Below the pieces are notes generated by a model, which saw nothing but the letters and a program-made list of their open reading frames with translations, was not told where the DNA came from and searched no databases. Source: Rhizopus sp. PT2906 (lineage: Eukaryota > Mucoromycota > Mucoromycetes > Mucorales > Rhizopodaceae). From it: a stretch of 64,000 bases of DNA. Shown here piece after piece: positions 31,065 through 43,423 of this stretch; the stretch's first letter is position 1, and each line of letters opens with the position of its first letter. The position numbers and the translations under genes are program-made. The stretch lies in the NCBI GenBank assembly GCA_025529335.1, contig JAMYHX010000019.1, positions 124,001-188,000 on the forward strand. The letters run 5' to 3'.

Positions 31065-33278
31065 TTATAATCGACCAGGAAATTTAGTTCCTCTTTCTTC
31101 ACGAACTTGTTTTTGCTTAATCTCAAGCTAAATAAAAAAAATCAGTTCTAGTCCAACACTGCTAATCTTGTGTTCATTACCTCTTTCACCAGATTATGCA
31201 GCTTTTCCTTTCCTTTCAAGCTCTTGGAATGCTTCAAGAATCGTCTGATAGCGACAATATCTGCATCGACCATTTCAGGGAATGCGACATTCTCGTAATA
31301 CTCCTTGTAGTAGTTCTTTAAAGCCTTTGCACACTGATCTAGAACATCATCTTGATACATGCGACCATGAATGATCTTCTTGTGTACTTTAAGAACAGTA
31401 TCCCAATCAAGGGGCACACCTCCTGTTTTCTTGGCTTTTTCCATCGCAACAGCTCCTTGCAGGACTTCAATGACGTAGACACTCAGTGGAATATATGTAT
31501 TTGTGTTGTGAACCAGAGAGGTTAAGCATCTAAGCACATGGAATCGGAGTGGATAGTACTGAGCGGTAGGTATCAGCTGAATGGTACCTATGGCAACCTG
31601 TGTCAGAGGATAGACGAGGGATTTCAATGGTGATTCGACCTCATCTCCTTCTTCATCTTTCATTGGCCCACCATAAGCGTTCAACACATCAGCCCAGAAA
31701 TCAATGCAGTGAATGTATTGCCAATTGTATACCATGTTTTGATCCTTAACCGTTCTATTCTTCATGGCTGCTCGAAGATGAATGGCTAGTTGACGAATAT
31801 AGACGAATGCTTGCTGATAACTCAAAGTCATATTGATGCCATAGAGCTGCGTAGCAAGATTACGCATAAGATTAATCACAGGCAAAGTGTGAGGATTGGT
31901 ATTCTTGCAATGTTTAACAAAGGTCAGATATACGTTCTTTAAGCATATGTCAAGGTAGCCTTGTGCCTTAGATTCCTTTCCAGATGGCACAGATGTTATA
32001 GCTAAAGATTTGATTGCCAGAAAGGCTTGGATACGGACACTATCTGAGGACATGCTGCTGGACCATAGATTGAGTAAAGTCTTGAGGTATTCTTTGGCCA
32101 ATCGATCAAAGCATACGAGCAGTATTGTACACTTTTCAGCTTCTTTCACAGTCAATCGAAGCATGTCGGCATCAGTCAAGTTTCGTAAGAGGTGAATAAG
32201 GTTGGTGAGATAAGACTTGACATATGACTTGTAAAAGCTCCAACGGCCTGATTTCATGGGCGAGTCTCCTTCCTTTTTAGCTTTAAGGTAATGTAAGAAA
32301 ACAGTAGGTGCACATCGAAGCGTTGTAATGATAACCTTTGAAAAGACTATAATAATCAATTAGATCATTTTACAAATGGACAATGATTTTGAATACCATT
32401 AGGGTCATCAATCTTGATAGTAAACGTAATCTTGTCATCTTCTTCTGACATTCTAGCTGCTGTCTTGAATGCAGATAATAAACTCTTGAATGCTCTAAAA
32501 TCTTTTGTGGCATTTATTTTCTGAATCCACTCATTTAATCTGTCTTTTGTTAAAACGGGCAATGATGCTTGTTTATCCTCTACATCACCCTCTTCTTCAT
32601 CCTGTTCACGTTCTTCTCCATCTGACTCATTGAAATCCAAAAGCCCGTCATTTTCTTTCTGTAAGTATTCGTAAAATTCTGGATCTCTTTCCTTTAATTC
32701 TTCCAGATCCTTTTTATGCTGATCAATATCTTTGTTTAACTTGTCCACTGTTTCATCATCATCACTTTCCTCTTCATCTTCTTCTTCTTTTACATCATTA
32801 TCCTCCATCTCAGTATCTTGATCAACATCATCTTCTGATAAAAAGGCTGATTTACTTTCTGATGCGTCATCATTATCATCATCAGATACGTTTTCACTAG
32901 CTTCTGAATCCTCATCCATAATTTGTTGCAATTTCTAATTTCATATTAGCTCCTCCCCTTTAGGTAAAGGCACTCTTTTAAGACAAACCTTAAAGACGTC
33001 CTCATCATCTGAGCTTTCCTCTTCTTTTTTAGATGTCTTTTTTGTCTTTTTCCTAGACAAGAAAAAATAACGATCAATAAAATTCAACATTCTGATCTAG
33101 TTGTATTTACTTTATAACTGTTGCAGCCGCCTTTTTGATTCCTAAAAAGGAATAAGTCATCGAAAAATAAAAAAGTCAAACCAAACTTGCCTTTATTTTT
33201 CTTGGTTGGTTTCTCAATAGTCTTTTTAGGTTGCTTTGTAGACTTGACCTTTGATTTCTTTTGAATAGTTGTCACCAT
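31065..33278 (-). CDS. NOC2: Nucleolar complex protein 2
   Basis: Six exons: 33191-33278, 33111-33141, 32989-33052, 32397-32934, 31181-32346, 31065-31127; 649 residues. The N terminus is lysine-rich (nuclear/nucleolar localisation), then strongly acidic with ESSDDED-type tracts, then the conserved Noc2 helical repeats (SGRWSFYKSYVKSYLTNLIHLL, LAITSVPSGKES, YIHCIDFWADVL, YPLRFHVLRCLTSL, PLDWDTVLKVHKK). Noc2 pairs with Noc1/Mak21 and Noc3 to move pre-60S particles from nucleolus to nucleoplasm. The first intron begins GCAAGT, not GT: only this GC-AG splice keeps the downstream GIKKAAATVIK frame. Confidence in family is high; the two tiny 5' exons are less sure. Confidence 0.9.
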
Positions 33279-33777
33279 GTTTAATGTTTGAACAAAAAAA
33301 AAAAAGAAAATATAGGGGGAAAACACTATTCCATACTTGTCGAAAATTCAATCAAAAGTGTGACCGTTTATCCTTAATGGCTTTAACATAAACAAACAAG
33401 GAAACTCTCTTTGGGTTCCTTGTGGTCAAATTATGCATAAATTGAACAAGGGTTAACATGATCAAGTGTGAAACAAACGAACAATAACAAAGGCTGTTTT
33501 ACGAACAAGGCTTTAATGTATACAGATTGGCAATTGTGTAAGTAGGCTTAGCTTGTATACACACTTACAAACTCTTATCTTGTATATCCCGTTTGTGTTT
33601 ATTAAAAGGTCGATCTTTTCGTTTGTACACGCATGACTTTTCTTTTTTCTTTGAATAATGCAGTTTAGTATCGTGTAACCCAAAGATTGTCGAAAAGATT
33701 GTCGAAACACTTTGAGTTTATTTGGTATAAAAAAAAAAGTAAAAAAGCTATGTACAAAGGGACCAAAAGGTGGTCAA
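33279..33777. other. Intergenic spacer
   Basis: Holds the NOC2 5' flank and the 3' flank of the small mitochondrial gene. AT-rich. A duplicated AAGATTGTCGAAA motif near 33683-33706. No gene. Confidence 0.45.
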
Positions 33778-34002
33778 TTATTCATCAAAGACGTGGTTGA
33801 TAATGGGACTAAAGGTAGCATCTTCAGCAGGAGCAACCTCTTGAGCAACATATACAGTTGAGTTTTCATTAGATACTTGATCTTCTTGTTGTTGTTTTCT
33901 TATAGGTCCTTGTCTACCAAAGGCAACGACGGGAGTAGCAGAGTAAGCACGAGTGAATGGTTTAATGAATTGGCGACGAGTGACTTGAGCGATAAGAGAC
34001 AT
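33778..34002 (-). CDS. Small predicted mitochondrial protein
   Basis: Single exon, 74 residues from ATG at 34002. The N terminus MSLIAQVTRRQFIKPFTRAYSA is a strong mitochondrial presequence (basic, hydroxylated, RAY|SA cleavage-like site). The mature part is short and acidic and ends IINHVFDE. An in-frame upstream ATG at 34059 would add MPKTQSPFFLSSFSSFSLN, but a TATAAAA box at 34059-34065 on this strand makes 34002 the better start. I do not recognise a family; a small fungal respiratory-chain or ATP synthase accessory protein is possible but unproven. Confidence 0.65.
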   Translation of the reverse strand: MSLIAQVTRRQFIKPFTRAYSATPVVAFGRQGPIRKQQQEDQVSNENSTVYVAQEVAPAEDATFSPIINHVFDE

Positions 34003-34058
34003 GTTTAAACTAAAAGAAGAAAAAGATGATAAAAAAAAAGGAGATTGTGTTTTTGGCA

Positions 34059-34065
34059 TTTTATA
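34059..34065 (-). promoter_or_regulatory. TATA box of the small mitochondrial gene
   Basis: TATAAAA on the minus strand, 57-63 bp upstream of the chosen ATG. It overlaps the alternative upstream ATG, which argues against that start. Confidence 0.45.
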
Positions 34066-35093
34066 CTTTTTACTTCCCTCGGAAGCATATCCATGTGAAG
34101 TAGCATGAAAGCAGAAGGAAAACTATACTCATGTGACTCATCCCCCACTCAGTTAACTTGTTTAATACGTTATTGACCCAAAATGAACCATGATTGGATA
34201 TGACAAATATTGGGGTGTACTGTTCAATGGCATGTCTACCTTATATGGCAGATACTCCATTAAGCAACCCTATCAGCCAATCAGGATGACGTAAAAGCAT
34301 GTTTGGGCTGATAAATATAGTGAAGATAGAACGATAAATATACATCATCTCTCAGCTTAAATCTTACTTTATATTGAATTTAAATTACACGTTGTCGTTT
34401 ATTTATTATTTTCTGAAAAACAGAGAACACACGCAGACTCTCAGAAGTGGTAAAGGACCTAAGTCAATTCTGGTTTTGATCCATTTGTAAGCACAATTTC
34501 AAATTCATTTGTCCAGTGAATTTGTTTTTAAAGCGTTGCACGAATTCGACATGGTATGCGTTGCGGATTTCTTTTTTGGTGGTGGCCCCAGTTGTAAACT
34601 ATCAGAAGTTTGAATTCGAATCGTTCAGCAAACGATGTTTGACTTCACGGTCGTATTTGATGCCACGTTCACAGATTCGTTTGATTCTGTCCATGTCCAT
34701 TCCAGAAGATATTTTGTTGTCAATCATCCTTTTGAGTAGCTGTTTGTCTGTGTCGCAAATAGTCTCGAACGATGAAAAAAAAAAAAAATCAATCAACACT
34801 ACATGCACCAGAAGTTAGACTAAATCTACGGACGCTGCCTTTACCCATTACCTATGATATAGCCCCACAAATTTTTTCAATATATGACGCCGCGCTAAGC
34901 ATGGTTTTATGAAATTACCATTTTGATTTGTTTCTTTTCAAGAAGAAGAAAGAGATAAGAAAGAAGTGTTGTTATTTGTTCTAATCTTATGTTGTCAGTT
35001 TGATTAAAAAAAAAAAGGACCACTTATGATAGATTCGTATATACATTATTTAGCCTATATTCTTGTGTACTTTCTGGTGCATGTAGTATTCAC
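34066..35093. other. Spacer with element debris
   Basis: On the minus strand 34602-34808 a readable fragment (DTDKQLLKRMIDNKISSGMD, ICERGIKYDREVKHRLL) has coding character but no start, splice partner or known domain. The rest is AT-rich. Adjacent to the transposase relic, so probably part of the same decayed insertion. Confidence 0.4.
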
Positions 35094-35680
35094 CTAAAAG
35101 AAAGAGCGAACCCAAAAAACCCAGGCACACGAGCCTGAATCATCATAATTCATTCCAACCAACCAAATCAATTCATGATGATTCATGGTATTAAGATTTA
35201 CAAAGCATCGCATTAAATATTCTACCACTTCAGTTAACATGGCAGAAGGATTCTCATCAATGTAATTTAAAATAAACTGCCTTATGCTCTTCCCCAAGAA
35301 TACGACGCCGGCCAGTTTTTTTCTTTTTTCTCGGAAATGCTTTCAGGACCTTCATAATAACGCTTGGCCCATCTTTGAACGGCACGAATATGAATATCTA
35401 ATTGTTTTGCGACAGCCGAAGCACTGATGCATTTACCAAAAAACAAATGAAACAATCTAGTTTCTTCATCAGAGTAAAATATATAACGTCTCTTATTGCA
35501 TAGTTTCATATAAACAGCTTTCCAGCTGATTGCAATGTGGGCTTAGATGGTCTCTCTGGTAGAAACTGAGTACGAGAACTTATTGTTTCGATAGCAAAAA
35601 GCTCCTCATCAACAGAAAGATCCATTGGCTCAACTCCATGTTTATCAACAATATGCCCTTGTCTGCTCTCTTAAAAAATT
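35094..35680 (-). mobile_element. Relic of a Tc1/IS630-type transposase gene
   Basis: Three pieces in different frames, in order on the minus strand: about 35680-35515 (HIVDKHGVEPMDLSVDEELF, ending in TGA), 35509-35330 (a helix-turn-helix: YSDEETRLFHLFFGKC, SASAVAKQLDIHIRAVQRWA), then about 35325-35285 in another frame (GRRRILGEEHKA), then 35283-35190 in a third (FILNYIDENPSAMLTEVVEYLM). This order is that of the N-terminal DNA-binding half of Mucorales Tc1-like transposases. The DDE catalytic part is missing, and there are two frameshifts within about 50 bp. Inactive fossil; no clear TIRs found. Confidence 0.72.
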
Positions 35681-35906
35681 ACATATCATTTTTGAATGTT
35701 TGTAAAAATAAATAGAAAATCAGAAAGAAAAAAAATAAAAATGAAAAATGAACACGACTTTGATTTTACATCAAGTGACATCATTGTTGAATACTATACC
35801 TTTTGCGACTTTACTCCTTGAAACCGCTGTATAGAATGACAAAATATACATATAAAAACAAAAAAAGTTTATTAAGGGAAGAATAAATAATAAGGGTATC
35901 TATAAT

Positions 35907-37225
35907 TCAGTGGCTTACACTAACTGAAGACCTTGAAAATAAAGAATAAAAGGAATCACCATCATTACTTTCTTCTTCTTCTTCTTCCTCCTCATCATCC
36001 AGTGTGAGCGAGGATCGTGTAATGGTCGGTAATGACTTTCTTGAGTTATACCTTGGTCTCATCACAACAACCTTGTATATTTCTTCATTACTCGTACTAT
36101 TCGCACGCCTTGCAGGTGGCTTAAATGGTGCGATTTCCAATAGTGTTTCATGTTCCTGGAAGACAGGCAGACTGTTTTGATGTACTGGTTTATTATGCAT
36201 AGGGCGGCATGGTAGGGTATTTCTACTCACAGATTGAGGTATTTGCCATATTGTATTCTTCCAGAGATCAAGTAATGTGTCACTATATTCAATCAACAAT
36301 GTCCAAATGCGTGTCCATTTGGTATTCATTTCGATAAAATGACTCATATCTTCCATTTTCGTATGACGTTTTACCCATGAAGGTATTTCCTTCAGATTGA
36401 GCTCGAGTCCAGTACAGACAGGTGCTAAAACGATAGCTAATGCTTCTGGGTTCATCATGTTGATATTTGAGTGTTTTCTTATAGACGATGTCAAAATGAT
36501 AATATAGTGAACAAGATGAAAATGCTCTCTTGGTAGCTGTTGAATCATGGCAGCAAATGCCTTAATTGTTGCATTATGAGAGTACGACTCGTCTATAAAA
36601 AAAAATAGAAAGGGGCGTATTAGAAAAGTTGTACACAATGACGTTTGGTATTTTACCAAAGAATTGAATAAATCTCTCATGACTTGATACTGGAATAGGA
36701 GGATCAGGCAATTGTCGAAGATATTTCTTAACAACACCAGTGATTGCATGAATATCTTTATCTTTTAAATCCAGGTATTTTCCATAAGTCGGTGGCCTGT
36801 CAAAATCATATTGCAGCTGTTCTACATCAGGAGCCGCACCCGATAGCCTAAAGATGCCCTCGGTGAACAGACCTGGAATCATGCGGAAATGAATATTTAA
36901 ATCTCAGTGTACACATGTATTTCATTACCTCTGCTCATAATTTCTTCAAAACACCTATACACAGGATCAGGTACGATCAAGCCGTATTGATTACATGAGC
37001 CACACATTGAGGCTGATTTTAAAGGTGCACCAAAGATTCCTTTGGTGATCATAGCTATGAAAAAAGACATGTCAATATCTCACTTTACAATTTTTTTTCT
37101 TTGTCTGTCTTACCTTTTCTGTTATTATTATTGTTACTAAAGAAATTAGATTTACTGCTTGTCAAAAAAGACAACAGATTCTTTTGTCTCCTTTTATCCC
37201 CAAGCTGATTATTGTTTGTTACCAT
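35907..37225 (-). CDS. RhoGAP-domain protein
   Basis: Four exons: 37114-37225, 36929-37054, 36657-36872, 35907-36592; 379 residues. The RhoGAP domain covers about 45-235: FGAPLKSA, GLIVPDPVYRCFEEIMSRGLFTEGIFRLSG with the arginine finger at Arg88, KKYLRQLPDPPIPVSSHERFIQFF, LPREHFHLVHYIIILTSSI, and MNPEALAIVLAPVC with the family Asn. It stimulates GTP hydrolysis by Rho/Cdc42/Rac-type GTPases and so likely shapes actin and cell polarity. The C terminus has proline-containing linkers, PRYNSRKSLPTITRSS and an acidic Glu run. Lysine- and asparagine-rich N terminus. No membrane-binding domain is seen. Confidence 0.9.
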
Positions 37226-40200
37226 ATTCTTTAACAAGCAACAATATTGAAGAATAGAAAAGAAGAAAAATCTATACAAAAAGGGCAGCCAAATAAAAAT
37301 AATAAATGCTTGTCGGACATTTAATAGTGCTTCAAGCTCGTATGAAAACTCGTATCACCGGAATGATCTGTGTCCTAGCATCGTTAAATATCACGCTCTT
37401 TTTTAATATGAGCGTATCCAATTTGGTAACTGGGGCCATAAGAAGAAGCAAATGAATATGAAAATCTCACTGTAACATTTTTTTTCATTTTTTGCCTGTA
37501 AACCATTTCTTTGGTTACTCTCTGTAACACATCATTGGGATGTAACCATGGATACTGACGGAATGAAGTATTTTCGAAAAGATAAATAAAAAACTTGTTA
37601 TGCTCGTCAAAATTTTATATATTTCTGACATATTCCCCAGGTTTCACTTTATGACAATAAAGAAAAGGGTTTAATATAACAAAAAAATAAAAAGGGAAAA
37701 TGAACATTAGAGTTCATCGGGGATTGATAGAAAATGTATAAAAAAGGTGCTTGTTTATTGTTCTGTCGATAATTACAGTTGAAGTCCGAAATGAATCCCT
37801 TTTTAAGAAATATATTATCCTATACAATTGTCTTTTTTTAAAATTATCTTGGTGAATCTTACGATAACCAACTTGAAACTCTTGTACAAGCACAGAGATA
37901 TCAACCAACGCACGCTACATTTTTGGTAATACAGTTTTACCTTGACAATAGCTTAGCATCTGATAACGGAATGGTTCCCTGATGACTCAGTAGGATGATA
38001 TTTAATTAAATCTGTTCCTGCTCCTGAGTATAAAATGGAGGGAAAATCACTACAGAACACACAAGTCGGATGAATATAATTATCCATTTGTTTTAGAAGA
38101 TATTCTTGATTTAGGTGCTTTATTTAAAGTTATTGTCAATAAGTTGCCTATAGTGGCAATAAATATTACCAAGTCTTTTTATTTCAATTTTTTTGCCTAG
38201 GACTATATCAGAAATAAGTCTCTTTATGCAAAAAGCTAATCTTCTTGGCTACTGGCGCAGTTATCCTATCATATTTGCTTCGGTTGGAACGCCCATCACG
38301 TGTTTATGCTTCAAAGAAGCAATGTCAACTTCTTTTCGTGATGGAAGCTACCATCTTTGAAAGGATTATGAAAACTGGAACCACTTCATACACCTCCTTT
38401 TGTAGTACTTTTTTACGCTAAACTTTAAATTATAAATGATTCTGTTTGACTAGTGATGGTGTACTTTAAAGAAGTCTATAGTCCAGAGACCTTTGCTGTC
38501 GGAGCTGAATAGTTAAACCTGTAAAGTAAGGTGTGATGACCACTATACTTATCAGCTGATGACATTTAACCCTCTAACATTTGGTTGGTTATTATCAACA
38601 ATGAATCTTGAGCAAAAACTTGCTTTCGTTTGATGTTTTAGGGGTATTTAATTAACATTAAAATGAGCTGATGATGTGACCATATTCATTATTTTGGTGC
38701 TCGAAATATGATAAAAGCTTTCCAATAGATTCACTAGCTCCTGTCTTCTCTGAAAATTCTAAATATCTTGAAGACATTGTATTCGACATGTTGACTTGAA
38801 TGTTGGAATGTCCATAAGAGTTTACTGCAAAGCATGAAGTAATGGTGAAAATGAACAATTTGACAAATAAAATGGAGACAATCAAAGTAGACGATGATTT
38901 AAGAGTTGCCCAAAGAATTACCGATGCATAATGACTTTTAGTTTGCTATCAGCCATTGACTAACAGATGTACTTACACCAAAAGATATGTTACATTAAAA
39001 CATTATCATGAATTCAAACTCAAGAGCACTTGACGCTCAATAACCGAATGTACAAGGGTGCCCTTTCTGTAAATCGATAATGCAACCAACAAAAGTATCA
39101 GCAATATGACGGATATTCTGATTTATAGTGTCTTACATAAATCCAGTAACAGGAATTTTGCTGTTTCTGGCGCCTTAGATTTGCCATTGTCTTGAACAAA
39201 GCGTCTTTCATGTCTTAAAAGAAACACTCATGACCACGTTTGAATAATTGTCATTCATTAATATGTAGTTCTCTACACAAAAGGAATGCAAGCTTGGTTT
39301 TCTGTCAATGTCTATGCTTTGAGCGTAAGCTCACGTATCAAAAGATGCATACGTTACGGCAGCCATTGAAAACCTACTAAGCATAGCTTCTACATTTTGG
39401 TATGTACAACCAACAAGCCCAACATGTCGCATCACATACAGGTTGTACATAAAAATGGTGTAAGTCTATCAGGATGATCACAGGATCATTAGTTTGTGAC
39501 AACTTCAGTTATGCTTCCGTTAAGATTAAAAGGACAGTAAAGGAACAAGACACCTCGCAGAGTTCCAGTCGTTTACTAAACTCTTTGAAGAGTTGGCCGA
39601 CTTGTTCTTGTGAATATAATGGTTGGCTGTTACTAGTTGGTATTTCATTTTGATTACTGATAGGTTTCATAAGTTTTTCCACGATACACGGCTTTGAAAG
39701 ATATAAAGAAGACATTATTTAATTAAATTTAAAGGAAAATAAAGCATGGCTTTGAGAGCTGTCATGATAGGTACGCCATTTTGTCTTCAAAGTCTGGAAT
39801 AATTTCAAGACAAGACTCCCTCCAAAAGTTAAACAAGCCATCTTCGCTCCATAAGTATAACTTCTTTTCTGTTATCATGCAGATAATGTTGGAATTCATT
39901 ATGATATCTTGGAGAATAATAGAGTACCTGCCTCAGCCGAACTGAAAGAGAAAACACCGGCAATGTATTTGAGTGTTGCGAGGATACCAAACACCCTTTT
40001 CTGTGGTTATCGAGCTTAATTTTGGTTTTATCAGCATTTGAAACACGATCTAAAGTTTCTAGTAATAGCAGCTCCAAGTTCTTCAATCCAAATGGTTTGG
40101 ATCAAACCACCTGATTTATATTGTGATTTTTCTCCTACAGTAACTCCTGTTATCCTTTACTAGCGGCTCATGTTTTGTAGGTATGCTCGTCCATGTACAA

Positions 40201-40904
40201 AGAATCCATTTGTTGTATTTAAGTTTAAAGTTGGTATCAGTCAAAGTAGAAAGTACGATGAGACTGTGTGCATCTTTATTCGGAATAGAGAAATGATAGC
40301 ATAATCAATACTTTATATTAAGAAGCTGGGTTACTTAAACTGCATTGACCACATTCTGTTGAGGCATAATAGAACTTGCAGTAACATTAGGTTCAGCACT
40401 GAGTAGTAGCGTGGATACTACAATGATCCAATAAAGTAATGGAGTTGTTAACTGTAGTATTTTGTTTTACATAAGAATATCTCTGATCCCAAAAAGAAGA
40501 TGCATAGTAGTCATTCTCCACTGCTACGTGCTCTGAAGCTGAACAATAAGGATAATCATGAAAAGCGATACATCTCACTCACTATAGGACATAATATCAA
40601 AGTGAAAACTGTTATAAGGTTTGACGGTTGAAATAAAAGGTACTGAACGATGATACATCAACTGTTTAATCTCTTTCTACTGCACCTTGTGAATGTCAAA
40701 GATTAAATTAAATCCACATAAAAATCAAGCACGACTTGCTCCGAAAATGGAAGGTATTACGCGTATTGCAAGCTCAGACTAAAAAGGCTTCTCATATTGT
40801 CGATATAAACAAATGTTGCCCCCTTTCAATAGAAAATGACCAATAATAAAAATAAGCCCCTTCCTCTATTTCGTCTTTTTCTTTTTTGTTTATTTTTTCT
40901 TTAC
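37226..40904. other. 3.7-kb gene-poor region with broken coding pieces
   Basis: No intact gene. Coding-like fragments in shifting frames: plus 38065-38200 (EYNYPFVLEDILDLGALF..VNKLP), minus 39910-39770 (ICMITEKKLYLWSEDGLFNFW, RESCLEIIPDFEDKM), minus 39715-39560 (NSQPLYSQEQVGQLFKEF), minus 40578-40330 (CIAFHDYPYCSASEHV..., then in another frame SAEPNVTASSIMPQQN). These read like one or more degenerate element or multigene-family genes. At about 37777 the string CAGTTGAAGTCCGAAATGA resembles a Tc1-type terminal repeat, but no opposite end was found. Confidence 0.4.
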
Positions 40905-41409
40905 ATGTATCGAGTGTTTATCATTGTCTTATTCTTCATACTTCAGTCTGTCTTTGCCGGACCTGGAACTCATCATTATGCAAAACCAGATCATTCCAAT
41001 TATGGCGACTATGAAAGTACCAGGAAGTAAATAGTATATGACTTGGCCAAAACCAAATCACTAAGATAATTATAGACATATTCAACAGCATTTCAAGGGT
41101 ATCCTGAAGGATGATTTACCTAATCTAAATGAAACCAATATCCAATACTACCTCTTTGTTCTTCATGATTCGAATGGAGATGGTTACTTGGACGGACACG
41201 AACTAAGAGCAACATATACTGATTTTGATGTTAAGCACTTTAATATTCCCTTGAGTGATATTGTTGAAATGATCGATCACACGTTAGAAGAAGATGATTT
41301 AAATGGAGAGTAAGTAAATATAGATGTTAGATATCCAACTAATTATATACTTTCTAGTGGCCTCGTTTCATGGGCGGAATACCTTGAAAGCCAAGCTTAT
41401 CACGCCTGA
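40905..41409 (+). CDS. Secreted or ER-lumen EF-hand protein
   Basis: Three exons: 40905-41026, 41076-41309, 41358-41409; 135 residues. The N terminus MYRVFIIVLFFILQSVFAG is a signal peptide with a good cleavage site. Two EF-hands follow: DSNGDGYLDGHEL (complete calcium loop) and DLNGDGLVSWAEYL, the second loop being split by intron 2 and restored exactly by splicing. Size, signal peptide and paired C-terminal EF-hands resemble MCFD2-like cargo-receptor partners of the early secretory pathway, but there is no ER retention signal, so secretion is equally possible. An in-frame upstream ATG (TTG/ATG region 40836) would only lengthen the hydrophobic leader. Confidence 0.85.
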
Positions 41410-41605
41410 TACAGCCATCTATTCTTGTTTTTATTGGGTCTCATTTCGGACATTCAATTATTTCCTTATTCAGTCAACTTTCCCCCTTTTTCAACAAGAA
41501 ATAAAAAATAAAAAATTTTCATATAAATAAGCTTTTTTTTTCATTGATTTGACATCTTTCCCTCTTGTTCTTTTCTCTCTTCTTCTTTTAAAGTCAACAC
41601 TAAAA

Positions 41606-42690
41606 ATGGAAAGTCTGAAGAGCCTTCATTTTAGCCCCGAAACTCCTTTTGGTTTACCACTGTATCCTATATTCGAAAAGGTGTATGAAGCCGTCTTAGG
41701 TCAAAAGGCTTCTGACTTTCACTATACATCTAATGTGACTCCACTGTCTACAGTTCAAGAAGGTAAGTTGCATATATATGTAAAGGAGAAGGAGATGAGG
41801 TCAGGTCTAACATCTCATTAGTCACTACCACCTGCATTACTTATTTCATTGTCATCTTTGGTGGCCAGTTCCTGATGAAGAACTTTCCTGCTTTCAAGTT
41901 GAAGTTCTTTTTCATGGTTCACAATGTCTTATTGACCTTGGTCTCTGGTATACTTTTAGTATTGATGGTCGAGAAGATCCTTCCTATCATTTACCACAAA
42001 GGATTCCTGGCTGCCGTTTGTGATCAATCATCTTGGACACAACCCTTAGAATTGCTTTATTATCTCAACTATCTTGTCAAGTATTGGGAGTTGATTGATA
42101 CTGTCTTTTTGGTCTTGAAGAAGAAGAAGTTGGGTAAGCTATTGTTATATATGTGTAGGTGTAGGTATTTACTCTAATGTAGAATTCCTTCATTATTATC
42201 ACCACTCTTTAACCATGGTCCTTTGCTATACTCAGCTCAACGGCAAAACCTCTGTGGTAAGAATAAGATTCATGTGAAAAATTGAGAAAGTGTGTATTCC
42301 GACTAACATTCTGGGTTGTAGTCATGGGTACCTATCGTCCTTAATTTGACAGTACACGTCTTTATGTATTACTATTACTTCCGTACAGCTGCTGGTGCCA
42401 AGATCTGGTGGAAGAGATACTTGACCACCATGCAAATCACTCAATTCATCATCGATCTCTTCGTTGTCTACTTTTGTACTTACACCTATTTCGCTTACAC
42501 TTACTGGCCTCAATTGCCAAACAAGGGAAGTTGCGCTGGTACTGAAACCTCTGCTCTCTTTGGCTGTGCTCTTCTCAGTTCATACTTGTTGCTCTTTATC
42601 AACTTTTATAGAATGACATACCAAGCCAAGAAGGCAGCAGCTCGTCAAGCCAAAGAAAACAATAATAGAACCAAGCCTAAGAAAATTTAA
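41606..42690 (+). CDS. ELO-family very-long-chain fatty acid elongase
   Basis: Four exons: 41606-41762, 41822-42133, 42183-42256, 42322-42690; 303 residues. Condensing enzyme of fatty acid elongation in the ER membrane: joins malonyl-CoA to acyl-CoA. Family marks: LLYYLNYLVKYWELIDTVFLVLKKK, the catalytic histidine box HYYHH (about 160-164), and further hydrophobic segments QITQFIIDLFVVYF and LLSSYLLLFINFY. About seven membrane helices. The C terminus KKAAARQAKENNNRTKPKKI ends in a dilysine-like ER retrieval signal. Chain-length specificity cannot be read from the sequence with confidence. Confidence 0.93.
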
Positions 42691-43423
42691 AATTACTAGT
42701 AATTCTTAATAAACACGTGTTCATACTTTAAGCACCACAAATCAAGTGTAACCATGGAAGCGTTGACCGATGAAGTCTGTGCAAAGATTGGTGTTGAGCC
42801 AAAATTATGTGGAACGCACATTTTGTAATATGTAATATCTACATTCTTAAATGACCTTGATAACTTCTTTAAAATAGACACCACAAGGTGTTGCTAGGAT
42901 ACATTTGTATAATATATATTGACACAACAGTCTGCACACGCTTGACGTTTCTGCTTGACACACAGAGATATCTACTATCTATTTCCATTGTCATACAACA
43001 GCGGGCTAAATGACCATGGCAGGTTCTTGATTTCAACAAGCATAACTTGCTTTAATGACGTCTTGTATTTTAAACGTGAGCTTAATATATACATAGTCTA
43101 TCTTTAATGTAAAAGCAAATGGCACATAATGTACAACTTACTAAATACAAAGGATGACTACTGCTGACAGATGAATCTACATGCAACTCTTTATTTACTG
43201 TATCATGATAACACTCTAAGCTGTGGATTACTGCATACGTCACCTCATACTGTACAGCTGATCCAATAGCAACATAAAGCAAACGTTATGTAGTCCTTAT
43301 TTTCTACAGTCTCTTTTTTCAAAAGACAAGTCGCCCTGAATATCCCAAAAATAGAAAAATGTGGCTTATTATTTTAAACATGCAGCAAAAAATTATCTGC
43401 CTTCTTGTCACTTGATCGATCGA
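42691..43423. other. Intergenic spacer, ELO to REX1
   Basis: No gene. Includes the leader of the exonuclease gene. An ATG at 43359 and another at 43379 lie in a different frame upstream of the chosen start and would encode a short upstream peptide. Confidence 0.45.

Noticed and set aside
43361..43423. Upstream extension of REX1 from GTG
   Set aside because: GTG is not a usual eukaryotic start and a stop codon lies just upstream; ATG 43424 preferred.
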